Positions 7,363 to 15,025 are shown, numbered from the stretch's first letter. The stretch: DNA of 21,244 nt from Haloferacaceae archaeon PL-Br10_E2g29 (GCA_001563965.1 LKMS01000007.1:1-21244), one strand, 5' to 3'. Program-made: numbers and translations. The notes: a model not told the origin generated them from the sequence alone.

Positions 7363-8094
7363 ATGACTGTTCTTGTGACCGGCGCGAGCCGTGGAATCGG
7401 CCGGGCAGTTGCGCTGGATCTCGCAGCCGACCACGACATCGCCATCAACTACCGAAACGCGGCCGACGCGGCAGCCGGTGTGGTCGAAGCCGTGGAGGCA
7501 ACCGGCAGCACCGCGGTTGCCGTACAGGCCGACGTGCGCGATTCGGCGGCGGTCGACGCGATGATCGAGACCGTCGTCGACGAACTCGGCAGCCTTGATG
7601 CGGTCGTCAACAACGCGGGCATCGCCGATCCGTCGCTCGCAACCGACACCGACGACGCACAGTGGAACCGCGTGCTTGAGACGAATCTCACCGGTGCATT
7701 TTATGTGACCCGGGCGGCGCTTCCGTTTCTCGACCCGGACGGCGACGTGGTGTTCATCTCCAGTATCGGCGGGACCGGCGGCACCGTCGACGCCAGCTAT
7801 GCGGCCAGCAAGGCTGGGCTCCACGGACTCACCCGATCGCTGGCCAGAGAGTACGGTGACGGTGGCATACAGGTCAACGCCGTCGCGCCCGGACCGGTCG
7901 AAACGGAAATGAACGGCGTGATTCTCGAGTATCTCGAAGAAATCGACTTTCGCGGCCACGAAAACATCGATACGCATCTGCCCGCGTACGCCTGCCAACC
8001 CGAAGACGTTGCGCACACCGTGCGATACCTGCTGGAAAACGAGTACATTCAGGGCGAAATCGTCAACGTCAACGGCGGGATGCAGTTCCAGTAG
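7363..8094 (+). CDS. Short-chain dehydrogenase/reductase (FabG-like)
   Basis: A 243-aa classical SDR, an NAD(P)-dependent oxidoreductase of unknown substrate. Cofactor motif TGASRGIG at 6-13, NNAG at 83-86, Asn108, and the catalytic Ser (SS at 133-134), Tyr146 and Lys150 (YxxxK) are all present; the C-terminus ends NVNGGMQFQ as in FabG-like members. The ATG at 7363 places the Rossmann motif at the normal distance; the longer frame from 7276 would run through the promoter region. A TATA-like GCCTTAGC near 7325-7332 predicts a short leader. Divergent from the zinc operon and convergent with the next gene. It could be a 3-oxoacyl reductase, but that cannot be proven from sequence. Confidence 0.9.
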   Translation: MTVLVTGASRGIGRAVALDLAADHDIAINYRNAADAAAGVVEAVEATGSTAVAVQADVRDSAAVDAMIETVVDELGSLDAVVNNAGIADPSLATDTDDAQWNRVLETNLTGAFYVTRAALPFLDPDGDVVFISSIGGTGGTVDASYAASKAGLHGLTRSLAREYGDGGIQVNAVAPGPVETEMNGVILEYLEEIDFRGHENIDTHLPAYACQPEDVAHTVRYLLENEYIQGEIVNVNGGMQFQ

Positions 8095-8134
8095 CCAGTC
8101 ACGTTTCTGCGACCAATCTCCGCGTCGGCAACGC

Positions 8135-8743
8135 TCAGAGTTGGACGCGCCGACTCACGAGAACAAGCGAGCCGACGAGCAACACGACTGCAACCGGGAG
8201 CAGCCACTGAAAAACGGCTAGAATGCCCGCGGTCGCCTGCACGCCAACGACGAGCAGAATCGCGGGCCCACAGCAGACGGTTCCCGAGAGCAACGCGGGT
8301 ACCCCCGCAAGCACGCCAGCGGTGCTGTCAGCGCCGCCGCGGGCGGGCAGGCGACACGCCGCAGGACGCCGCCACGCACCGTAGGCAACCGCCAGATTCA
8401 GCCCGACGAGTACCGCCAATCCGAGACCGACGGCGGCCGTCAGCGGCGCAAAGAGGTAGTCGACGACGCCCAACTCGATGAACGCGACCGCCTCGTACTG
8501 AAACGGCCCGGTCGACTCGAACAACCGCGAAAGCGGGTCGTTGACGACGCTGAGGCCGACTTCGCCGGGCGTCACCGACCGCGCGAGGTCGCCAACGGCA
8601 ACCGAGTACAGCAGGAAGTAGCCGACGGTGGTTCCGAGAAACACGGCCAATCCGTCGCGCGTCGAAACCACCCCGCGAACGGCGATGACGACGCGGCGCA
8701 GTGGGCGAACGGTCAGCCGGCGGGCGGATGTTTCAGTTGACAT
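8135..8743 (-). CDS. Membrane protein with CCGP motif, coupled to DUF3179 gene
   Basis: A 202-aa integral membrane protein with four or five spans (about 31-51, 88-120, 143-170, 172-196). I do not recognise a named family. The most distinctive feature is a Cys157-Cys158-Gly-Pro motif entering a span, in SGTVCCGPAILL; a vicinal Cys pair in a membrane helix is reminiscent of mercury or copper transport proteins such as MerT, but there is no wider match that I can see. The ATG at 8743 is preceded by GGAG with 7-nt spacing and overlaps the end of the DUF3179 gene by 11 nt, so the two are translated together. The longer upstream frame (to 8935) lies inside DUF3179 coding sequence and is rejected. 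Confidence 0.8.
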   Translation of the reverse strand: MSTETSARRLTVRPLRRVVIAVRGVVSTRDGLAVFLGTTVGYFLLYSVAVGDLARSVTPGEVGLSVVNDPLSRLFESTGPFQYEAVAFIELGVVDYLFAPLTAAVGLGLAVLVGLNLAVAYGAWRRPAACRLPARGGADSTAGVLAGVPALLSGTVCCGPAILLVVGVQATAGILAVFQWLLPVAVVLLVGSLVLVSRRVQL

Positions 8744-9869
8744 AGGTGGTCTCCGGATAGAAGCCGTACCACGCGAAAAACATCGCATCGAACGCGAGCA
8801 CCGAGTCGAGACCGAGCGACTCAGCGGGTGCTTCCTCCCCGTCGACGCGGTAACGCCCGTTGCCGACTGCTTCGACAGTCGCACCGTCGGTTCGGTAGAG
8901 GTAGCCCGTTTCGAGCGTCGGCTCGGCGACCGCAACGAACTCCTCGCCGCCGGCCTCGCCGGTCAGCACCCGCTCGTCAAGCAGTCGCTCCTTGTTGAAC
9001 GCAATCGCCGCGTCGGTCGTCCGCGCGCCGATCACGACCGCTTTCGGATGTTCTTCGTCGCTTTCGGCGAGCGGTTCGAACATCGTCCGCTCGTTTGCGT
9101 AGTAGCCCGACGCGGGGGCGTACTCGCCGTATGGGTCGTCGCCGTAGCGGCGCTGGTAGCCCGTGTTCGTCGTCAACACCTGCGTGTCGGGATACGCTGT
9201 CGCCCACTGTTCCCACGTCGTCCACGTGACGCGAAACTCCGCGAGCGAGCGGCCGGTGAGCGGCCCGTCGACGCCGGTAGCAACGACCTGTGGCCAGCGG
9301 GTGCCCGTGCCGCGGTCGTACATGAGCAGATTGCTGTTGACGAGTTGCCCCGAAACGCCGAACTCCGTCTCACCGCGTTCGAAGCCTTGGGCCGTGCCGG
9401 TCAGCGGGCAGTAGGTCACCGCGACCGGGTCGCCCGCGAGGGTGTCGTTGACGATTTCGTGCCAGACCAACACCGACTGGGGGTAGGCTTTCGCCTCGCC
9501 GTCACGGACGACGCCGAACACCGGGTCGTCGCCCGCGAGATCCGCGTTGTCAACGCTCGTGAAGTCTGGATCGTCGATGGAGGGAATGCCGTCGACACCG
9601 GGACCCCCGCTGAGCGCCGACGAGGCGAGGTGATCCTCGTCGTAGGCGAGATGGAGGCTGTCGTCGGCGAGCAGCGGATGGGGACCATCAGGGTCTTGGT
9701 TGATCGCACCGTGGCTGCTCGGTTGGTCGTCATCGGTGGTTCGGAGTCGGCCGATCATCCCCGAAAAACGGGCGCGCGAGTCGCTGAGACAGCCAGCGAA
9801 CCCTACCGCACCGAGGGCTGCGCCCGTCGCAAGCACGCGGCGTCGGCTCGGGTTGCGGTCGGAACTCAT
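8733..9869 (-). CDS. DUF3179 domain-containing Tat lipoprotein
   Basis: A 378-aa secreted protein. The N-terminus has a twin-arginine motif (SRRRVLATG, 8-16) and a lipobox FAGC with Cys27, so it is likely exported folded and lipid-anchored outside the cell. The rest matches the DUF3179 family, of unknown biochemical function: hallmarks seen here are WHEIVND (136-142, His137), VTYCPLTGTAQGF (Cys154), RWPQ (191-194) and FNKERLL (291-297). The single conserved Cys and His suggest a thiol or metal site, which is inference. The start at 9869 puts the Tat motif close to the N-terminus; a TATA-like CTTTTGAGG lies about 25 nt before it. It overlaps the CCGP membrane protein gene downstream. Confidence 0.88.
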   Translation of the reverse strand: MSSDRNPSRRRVLATGAALGAVGFAGCLSDSRARFSGMIGRLRTTDDDQPSSHGAINQDPDGPHPLLADDSLHLAYDEDHLASSALSGGPGVDGIPSIDDPDFTSVDNADLAGDDPVFGVVRDGEAKAYPQSVLVWHEIVNDTLAGDPVAVTYCPLTGTAQGFERGETEFGVSGQLVNSNLLMYDRGTGTRWPQVVATGVDGPLTGRSLAEFRVTWTTWEQWATAYPDTQVLTTNTGYQRRYGDDPYGEYAPASGYYANERTMFEPLAESDEEHPKAVVIGARTTDAAIAFNKERLLDERVLTGEAGGEEFVAVAEPTLETGYLYRTDGATVEAVGNGRYRVDGEEAPAESLGLDSVLAFDAMFFAWYGFYPETTYVN

Positions 9870-9976
9870 ACAGCGAGATGCGTGAGCCAGCCTCAAAAGG
9901 TGGACTCGCCCGTGTGCGGCGCGTACACAGCCGAATCCACGCGGTCACAGTCGCCGTTTTCGGTCCACAAACGCAC

Positions 9977-10492
9977 TCAGCCGTCGTCACGCGAAAGCCG
10001 GTCGGCAATCGCTTGGCCCATGCTTCGTGGGTCGGGCTCGGCGATCTCGACATCGTCACCAACGCGGATGTTCCCCGGCGAGACGACCGTTGCACAGACA
10101 CCACCGCGCTGCTCGCCGAGCGCGCGGGCGACACCCTCCTCGCGGGCGACCCGCTCAACGTGTGCGCACGGTGGGCGGCGGCGGGTCCCGCGGAGTTCGG
10201 CCGCACCGATTTTCACCGTCGTCTCCAGCAGGTCTTCGGGGTCGATCCCGCGGAGCACCACGTTGCGTCGGTGCCGGCCATCGAACAGGTCGATCCCGAA
10301 CTGCTCGCGAATGTGCGCAAGCGCCTCGCTGGCGACGAGCGTCACTTCGCAGCCGTCGTAGGGCGCGTAGTGGCCCGTTCCGCGGAGGTACCGATCGCCA
10401 ACGAGACCGCCCGAAACCGCCTCGACCGACTCGTGTGACACCATCGGCTCGCCGGCATCAAGTGCGGTAAACAGTTGGACAATCTCGGCCAT
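9977..10492 (-). CDS. MOSC domain protein
   Basis: A 171-aa stand-alone MOSC domain, the fold that handles sulfur or molybdenum cofactor in MoCo sulfurase C-termini, mARC and YiiM-like proteins. Visible features are GGLVGDRY (28-35), the RRNVVLRGID strand (75-84) and the conserved Cys109 in RRPPCAHVERV, the position that binds molybdenum or sulfur in the family. The C-terminus GGVCATVVSPGNIRVGDDV is also typical. The ATG at 10492 is chosen over an in-frame ATG at 10528 that would add basic, non-conserved residues. It lies upstream of the DUF3179 pair on the same strand with a 107-bp gap, so it may have a separate transcript. Substrate unknown. Confidence 0.9.
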   Translation of the reverse strand: MAEIVQLFTALDAGEPMVSHESVEAVSGGLVGDRYLRGTGHYAPYDGCEVTLVASEALAHIREQFGIDLFDGRHRRNVVLRGIDPEDLLETTVKIGAAELRGTRRRPPCAHVERVAREEGVARALGEQRGGVCATVVSPGNIRVGDDVEIAEPDPRSMGQAIADRLSRDDG

Positions 10493-10503
10493 TGCCCGAC
10501 GTT

Positions 10504-10605
10504 GGCACCGGGTGTGCCTAAGGCTCACGGCCCCGAGATGCCTGCGTCATGACACACAGTAACGGGCGACCGCAGCGCCACATGCGGATGAAAAAGGCTA
10601 TTTTT
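10504..10605. promoter_or_regulatory. Divergent MOSC / ThuA-like promoter region with three inverted repeats
   Basis: For the plus-strand gene, GCTATTTTT at 10597-10605 lies about 25 nt before its ATG. For the minus-strand gene, CCTTAGGC near 10524-10517 serves as a TATA-like element. Inverted repeats: GGCAC/GTGCC (10504-10518, 5-nt spacer), GTCATGAC (10546-10553) and CCGCA/TGCGG (10570-10587, 8-nt spacer). Any could be an operator; none is assigned. Confidence 0.4.
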
Positions 10606-10625
10606 CGCGAACGGAAGACTGCAGT

Positions 10626-11366
10626 ATGACCACCGTCACCGTCTGGAACGAGTTCCGCCACGAACGCGAGAGCGACGTCGTCGCCGACCTCTACCCCGAT
10701 GGCATTCACGCCGTGATCGCCGAGACGCTCGAATCGGCCGGCTTCGACACCAACACCGCCACGCTCGACGAACCCGAACATGGGCTGACGGAGGCGGTGC
10801 TTGAGGAGACCGACGTGCTGACCTGGTGGGGCCACGCTGCCCACGACGAGGTGCGCGACGAGATCGTCGACCGGGTTCACGAGCACGTGCTCGACGGCAT
10901 GGGCCTGCTCGTGCTGCATTCGGGACACTACTCGAAAATCTTCAAACAGCTCATGGGAACCTCCTGCTCGCTCAAATGGCGTGAAGCCGCCGAGCGCGAG
11001 CGCCTGTGGGTCGTCGAACCCGGCCACCCGATCGCCGACGGCCTCGACGAGTACATCCAACTCGAAGCAACCGAAATGTACGGCGAGCGCTTCGACATTC
11101 CCGCACCCGACACGCTCGTGTTCTCCTCGTGGTTCGAAGGCGGCGAGGTGTTTCGGTCGGGCTGTTGTTACCGCCGGGGCAACGGCCGCGTGTTCTACTT
11201 CCGGCCGGGCCACGAGACGTATCCCGTCTACCACAACGAGGATGTCCAGCAGGTGCTCGCCAACGCGGTCGCGTGGGCCGCCCCGGGCGACGGCCCCGAT
11301 CCGGAGTTTGGCAACGCCGACCCGATTGAAGAGATCGATCTCAGCGACGACCGAACCGTGCACTAA
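10626..11366 (+). CDS. ThuA-like (trehalose utilization) domain protein
   Basis: A 246-aa cytoplasmic protein of the ThuA family, which has a class I glutamine amidotransferase-like fold. Some bacterial members are linked to trehalose or disaccharide catabolism, but the activity of the haloarchaeal ones is unknown. Seen here: VTVWNEFRHE near the start, TWWGHAAHDEV at about 68-78, GLLVLHSGHYSK around 97-108, GHPIADGLDEY, and a C-terminal FRPGHETYPVYHNEDVQQVLANAVAWA. These His-rich loops are the family's conserved pocket. The catalytic Cys of true amidotransferases is not present in the nucleophile-elbow position (LHSGH). It is preceded by a TATA-like element 25 nt upstream, so probably leaderless and monocistronic, with the small membrane gene following 65 bp later. 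Confidence 0.9.
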   Translation: MTTVTVWNEFRHERESDVVADLYPDGIHAVIAETLESAGFDTNTATLDEPEHGLTEAVLEETDVLTWWGHAAHDEVRDEIVDRVHEHVLDGMGLLVLHSGHYSKIFKQLMGTSCSLKWREAAERERLWVVEPGHPIADGLDEYIQLEATEMYGERFDIPAPDTLVFSSWFEGGEVFRSGCCYRRGNGRVFYFRPGHETYPVYHNEDVQQVLANAVAWAAPGDGPDPEFGNADPIEEIDLSDDRTVH

Positions 11367-11401
11367 TCGGCTCGTCGAAAACACCGCCGCCCGGCGTGTC
11401 A

Positions 11402-11409
11402 GCTAAATG
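11402..11409 (+). promoter_or_regulatory. TATA-like element of the 43-aa membrane protein gene
   Basis: GCTAAATG is centred about 26 nt before the ATG at 11432, giving a leaderless start and supporting the small gene as real. Confidence 0.4.
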
Positions 11410-11431
11410 GGCTCGGTGCCTACCGTCGTCA

Positions 11432-11563
11432 ATGAGTGCAGACGACGGCGACGACGCGGGCAAGCAGGCTGGGATGCGACTCATGGCCGCGCTTGGCGGC
11501 TTTGCACTGCTCATTTTCGTGCTCGGTATTGTCGGTATCTACGCCATTAGCTACGGATTCTGA
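11432..11563 (+). CDS. Small single-span membrane protein (43 aa)
   Basis: A short open frame with haloarchaeal character: an acidic N-terminus (MSADDGDDAGKQAG), then one hydrophobic helix (about residues 16-41) and a stop after SYGF. A TATA-like element sits the right distance upstream for a leaderless mRNA, and the frame fits neatly between its neighbours. The composition (acidic cytoplasmic tail, single transmembrane segment) is common among conserved small haloarchaeal proteins, but I do not recognise the family and cannot give a function. No ribosome binding site is seen. Confidence 0.65.
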   Translation: MSADDGDDAGKQAGMRLMAALGGFALLIFVLGIVGIYAISYGF

Positions 11564-11629
11564 GCGGCGGGTGCGGTTCGGGGTCGTCGACGACGACTCA
11601 GGATGTCGGTTCCGGCCCGATTCGACCGA

Positions 11630-12493
11630 TTACGACTCGGAACCGTAGGTTTTGCCGTCGCGCGCGTCAGCGGTTTTTCGCCGAATTGCGGCCGACGCTT
11701 GGGCGGCATCGTAGCCAAAAAACACGTCGTTCGCGTAGACGTCAGCGACTTCCGCCGCGTGAATCAGGTTGTCGACGTCGACGTCGACCGCGTAGAGTTC
11801 GATCGAAAACGGCGTGTCGGGGTCGTCGCCGTCGGGCGCGTAATCGCCGCCGAGCGCGCTCCGAAAGCCGCGCGCAATCGTTTCGAGCCAGTAGGTCGTC
11901 CCGTAGTCGAGATCGTAGAGTGGAACCACAAACTCGTCGACGTATTCGGCGAGGGCGTCGATATCGAGGCCCGCACGCTCAAACAGATGGCCCGGATACG
12001 GGTCGGGATACAGCGTGAGATACGTTTTGCCGGGAATCCGCTCGCTCGCGTCGGCGACGAACGCGGTGATGACCGAGGCGCGCCATGCGTTCCAGTCGTC
12101 GAACGCGCTGTCGGCAAACCGCTGCTCACAGCGGTCGCAGTGGCAGTATCCCTCGCGCGGAAAGCCCACATCGTCGAGGCGAACGTCGTCGTTTTCGGCC
12201 GCACAGTCGGCAACGATGTCGAGCAGTCCCTCGCGGTAAGCGTCGTGGGTCGGACAGATGTAGGCCCAATCGAAGTAGGTTCGGTCGCGGGTCGCCTGTC
12301 GGCCCTCCGCGTCGACCGGAATCAGTTCGGGATTGTCGCTCGCGGCGGCGTTGTCGCCGAAACACGAAATCATGTTCACCGCGTTCGAAATTGGATCGGC
12401 CGGCCGGCCCGAGACGTCTTTGACCTCGTAAAACGCCCGGTCGAACTCGGGCCAGTCGACCTCCGGAACGTTTCGCGTGACGACACCGTACAT
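11630..12493 (-). CDS. Conserved hypothetical protein, possible glycoside-hydrolase-like barrel with CxCxxC motif
   Basis: A 287-aa soluble protein with no signal peptide. Its central motif is VRLDDVGFPREGYCHCDRC (Asp107-Asp108, Cys117, Cys119, Cys122). An Asp-containing strand followed by a small Cys cluster resembles uncharacterised glycosidase-like TIM-barrel proteins in which a CxC..C knuckle follows the active-site strand. Strand-like stretches ending in YLTLYPDPYPG, FVVPLYDLDYGTTYW and DVFFGYDA are compatible with a barrel. This is motif-level inference; the function is unknown. The ATG at 12493 has a TATA-like element near 12522 and so looks leaderless; the frame upstream of it (to 12685) is basic and runs into the next gene. 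Confidence 0.75.
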   Translation of the reverse strand: MYGVVTRNVPEVDWPEFDRAFYEVKDVSGRPADPISNAVNMISCFGDNAAASDNPELIPVDAEGRQATRDRTYFDWAYICPTHDAYREGLLDIVADCAAENDDVRLDDVGFPREGYCHCDRCEQRFADSAFDDWNAWRASVITAFVADASERIPGKTYLTLYPDPYPGHLFERAGLDIDALAEYVDEFVVPLYDLDYGTTYWLETIARGFRSALGGDYAPDGDDPDTPFSIELYAVDVDVDNLIHAAEVADVYANDVFFGYDAAQASAAIRRKTADARDGKTYGSES

Positions 12494-12605
12494 ACACCGC
12501 GTTGGCGACGGCCGTGGGTAAGTGGTTCGTTCACGGCTGGACGGTGAGCGGCCAAAAAATCGAGACGGTAGATGGCGGGCGATACAAACGCGGTGTCCGC
12601 GCGGT

Positions 12606-12710
12606 CTACTCGTCGACGCTGACTTCGACGGGTTCGGTTTCACCCGAGAAGAGCACGTACGCGAGCACGACAACGACGAGGACACCGAGCAGTTTCACTT
12701 TCGTGGACAT
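12606..12710 (-). CDS. Small single-span membrane peptide (34 aa)
   Basis: MSTKVKLLG, a hydrophobic helix (about 7-23), then an acidic tail ending EVSVDE. The positive N-terminus and acidic C-terminus suggest the tail is outside. A TATA-like CTATTA lies 24-29 nt upstream, making a leaderless mRNA. The frame continues upstream only into basic sequence, so the ATG at 12710 is chosen. Unrecognised family; reality supported by promoter spacing and composition, function unknown. Confidence 0.6.
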   Translation of the reverse strand: MSTKVKLLGVLVVVVLAYVLFSGETEPVEVSVDE

Positions 12711-12733
12711 GAATGGATAGATGGCCGGGTGCG

Positions 12734-12739
12734 TAATAG
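12734..12739 (-). promoter_or_regulatory. TATA-like element of the 34-aa peptide gene
   Basis: CTATTA on the minus strand is centred about 26 nt before the ATG at 12710, predicting transcription from the start codon. It lies in the 91-bp gap after pyrI. Confidence 0.4.
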
Positions 12740-12801
12740 TTCTTTCTTGGCCGGATCCGTCGAAAGGCGAGCAGGAACCGTGGGTCGACCCGAGCTCCCG
12801 G

Positions 12802-13266
12802 TTACCGCGTCGGTTCGATGTGGTCGGCCAGCGCGTCGCGGATGATCGTGCCACAGTAGGTACACCGAACGCCCTCGTCGACGACGGTGAAGTTGGTTTT
12901 GACCGGCTCGTTGCCGTTGGTGATGCAGTTGTGGTTCGGACACGACAGCAATCCGACGACGGTTTCGGGGCGGTCGACGCGGTTCTTCTGGACCACCTCG
13001 AACTCGCGGATGATGTTGATCGTCGCCTCCGGGGCGATAAGCGAAATAACGTCGACTTCGGACTGGCTGAGTTCGCGGTTTTCGACCTTCACCACGTCTT
13101 TGCGACCGAGCCGGTCGCTCGGCACGTTCATCCCAACCGAGACGCTGAGGCCCGCCGAGCCGTCGATGCCGAGAATCGAAAGCACGTTGAGCGCTTGCCC
13201 GCCGGTGACGTGGTCGATGACGGTTCCGTCGCGGATTTTGGCGACCCGCAACTCGTGTTCGCTCAT
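12802..13266 (-). CDS. pyrI: Aspartate carbamoyltransferase regulatory subunit
   Basis: Regulatory chain of aspartate transcarbamoylase, which binds nucleotide effectors and sets allosteric control of the first committed step of pyrimidine synthesis. The 154-aa length is normal. The N-terminal allosteric domain has VIDHVTGGQALNVLSILGI and PSDRLGRKDVVKVENREL; the C-terminal zinc domain has Cys109, Cys114, Cys135 and Cys138. The ATG overlaps the pyrB stop (ATGA), with a strong GGAGGTGG motif 4 nt before it, so translation is coupled to pyrB. Confidence 0.97.
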   Translation of the reverse strand: MSEHELRVAKIRDGTVIDHVTGGQALNVLSILGIDGSAGLSVSVGMNVPSDRLGRKDVVKVENRELSQSEVDVISLIAPEATINIIREFEVVQKNRVDRPETVVGLLSCPNHNCITNGNEPVKTNFTVVDEGVRCTYCGTIIRDALADHIEPTR

Positions 13267-14186
13267 TGGCCCACCTCCACGTTCGACAGGAGATAATCGA
13301 GCAACGCCATCCGAACCGGCACGCCATTGTGTGACTGCTCGAAGTATGCCGCGTACGGCGTGCCGTCGACATCGGGTGCGATTTCGTCGACGCGCGGCAG
13401 CGGGTGCATCACGGTGAGGTCGTCGCTGGCGGCCGACAGCGTCTCGAGGTCGATCTGGTACTGGCCGGCGACCTTCTGGTACTCGGTCTCGTCGGGGAAC
13501 CGCTCGCGTTGAATCCGGGTGACGTACAGCACATCGAGTTCGGGTAACACCGATTCGAGCGCCGTGTGCTCGCGCACCTGTGCGCCCGCCTGATGGAGGT
13601 CGAACCGGACGTTGCGGGGGAGCCGGAGGCTTTCGGGGCTGATGAAGTGCTGGCGGGCGTCGAAGTTGGTCAGCGCGTCAGCCAACGAGTGAACCGTCCG
13701 CCCGTATTTGAGATCGCCCATAATACCGATCGAGAGGCCGTCGAGGCCGACGTTTTCGCGGATCGTGTACAGATCGAGCAGCGTCTGGCTCGGGTGTTGG
13801 CCCGCGCCGTCGCCCGCGTTGATGACGGGCACGTCGACGAACTCGGCGGCCATTTTCGCCGCGCCCTCGCTGGGATGCCGAAGCACGATCGCATCGGCGT
13901 AGCCCTCGACAACCCGAACGGTGTCGGCGAGGCTCTCGCCTTTTTTCACCGAGGAGGACTCGACGGTTCCCATGTCGGTCGTGGTGCCGCCGAGGCGTTT
14001 GATCGCGGTGTCGAAGCTCATTTTGGTGCGGGTGCTCGGCTCGAAAAAACAGAGGGCAAGAACGGCCCGGCCGTACCGCTCGCTCCACGCTGCCGGGTCG
14101 TCGTCGATCTCGGCTGCGCGGTCGAGCACCGCCTCGATGTCCGCCCGCGAGAGCTGAGTCGCGGTGATGAGGTGGTCCTGACGCAT
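13263..14186 (-). CDS. pyrB: Aspartate carbamoyltransferase catalytic subunit
   Basis: Catalyses carbamoyl phosphate plus aspartate to carbamoyl aspartate, as catalytic trimers held by PyrI dimers. The 307-aa protein is full length. Seen: FFEPSTRTKMSFDTA (carbamoyl-phosphate loop, about 48-62), SVKKGESLADT (the 80s loop with the active-site Lys), HPSQTLLDLYTI, GDLKYGRTVHSL and, near the C-terminus, MHPLPRVDEI. It has no Shine-Dalgarno and is likely leaderless; its promoter shares a 122-bp divergent region with the ASCH gene. It overlaps pyrI by 4 nt. Confidence 0.97.
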   Translation of the reverse strand: MRQDHLITATQLSRADIEAVLDRAAEIDDDPAAWSERYGRAVLALCFFEPSTRTKMSFDTAIKRLGGTTTDMGTVESSSVKKGESLADTVRVVEGYADAIVLRHPSEGAAKMAAEFVDVPVINAGDGAGQHPSQTLLDLYTIRENVGLDGLSIGIMGDLKYGRTVHSLADALTNFDARQHFISPESLRLPRNVRFDLHQAGAQVREHTALESVLPELDVLYVTRIQRERFPDETEYQKVAGQYQIDLETLSAASDDLTVMHPLPRVDEIAPDVDGTPYAAYFEQSHNGVPVRMALLDYLLSNVEVGQ

Positions 14187-14308
14187 TGGTAGAGAGGGGT
14201 TCGGCTACGCTCTTGAATCCCGCGGGTTGGCCCGCTCGGCACCACCGAACTGTGTGGTCGCGCTCGCAGCGACAACGACTTTTTGCGACTCGCCCACCAA
14301 CCACGAGT

Positions 14309-14626
14309 ATGTCACAGATCGATGCCGACACGCTGCTGCCGAACAGCCGGGTCAAACAGGCCGTCGCCGCGGGCGACGTGACCCAACTCACCCGTGGAAA
14401 AGCGTACGCCGAGGCGGGTGATACGTTCGAACTCGACGGCCAGCGGTTCGTCGTCAGCGGGGTCGACGAACTGACACTCGGCGAGTTCACTGACGAGGAC
14501 GCCCAGCGCGAGGGCTCGGCGGATCTGGATGCCTACAAAGAACGGATGATCCGGGTTCACGGCGGCAACTTCGAGTGGGACAACGAGAGCGACGTGGTTC
14601 GACACCGGTTCGAACCTGCCGAGTGA
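14309..14626 (+). CDS. ASCH-type (PUA-like) domain protein
   Basis: A 105-aa protein with the look of haloarchaeal ASCH-domain proteins, a PUA-like fold thought to bind RNA or modified nucleotides. It has an N-terminal helix with RVKQAVAAGDVTQLTRGKAY, the strand pair TFELDGQRFVVSGVDELTLGEF, a DEDAQREGSADLDAYKERM helix and a final RVHGGNFEWDNESDVVRHRF. The N-terminal ATG at 14309 is preferred to 14186 because the latter would be translated through the pyrB promoter and is basic. A weak T-rich TATA-like element (about 14279-14284) precedes it by about 28 nt. Function unknown; divergent from pyrB. Confidence 0.8.
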   Translation: MSQIDADTLLPNSRVKQAVAAGDVTQLTRGKAYAEAGDTFELDGQRFVVSGVDELTLGEFTDEDAQREGSADLDAYKERMIRVHGGNFEWDNESDVVRHRFEPAE

Positions 14627-14650
14627 GTCAACAGCGGCAGGATCGTGAAG

Positions 14651-15025
14651 TTATTTGTCGTTCATCCGCCGCTCGCGGCTCCGATTGGTCCGTAAATCCC
14701 GCCGGAGTCCACGCATGACGTAGCCAACCGGGACGACAACGAGAGTCGCCACAGCGAGGCCGACGACAACGATCAACGGTGGCAACACCGACTGAATGCC
14801 GCCAACGGTGATTCCGTCCTGGAGCAACTGCTGTGCGGCCGCCATATCGGTTGTAAAAACGACGAGTGCCATGACAAACGCATAGACGACGAGTATCGTG
14901 AGCAGTATCCGGAACGGCCGCGTAATCAGCCGTTTGGTATGATAGCTGAACGATTTTGCAGCGACATCAGGGTGTTTGATCGCCTGTCGATACATCCGCC
15001 GGCGGCGTTTCTCACCAGAAGACAT
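14651..15025 (-). CDS. Basic two-span membrane protein, hypothetical
   Basis: A 124-aa protein with two transmembrane segments (about 39-58 and 81-103) and unusually basic flanks (EKRRRRMYRQ at the start; MRGLRRDLRTNRSRERRMNDK at the end) for a haloarchaeon, which implies both termini are cytoplasmic and perhaps contact nucleic acid or lipid head groups. A clear TATA box (ACTATATG) sits about 25 nt before the ATG, and a hairpin lies just upstream. I do not recognise a family. It is convergent with the ASCH gene, 24 bp apart. Confidence 0.75.
   Translation of the reverse strand: MSSGEKRRRRMYRQAIKHPDVAAKSFSYHTKRLITRPFRILLTILVVYAFVMALVVFTTDMAAAQQLLQDGITVGGIQSVLPPLIVVVGLAVATLVVVPVGYVMRGLRRDLRTNRSRERRMNDK

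Noticed and set aside
8628..10361. 577-codon plus-strand open frame
   Set aside because: It is antisense to DUF3179, the CCGP protein and MOSC; composition is Arg-rich and it shows no domain. Long antisense frames are expected in GC-rich DNA.
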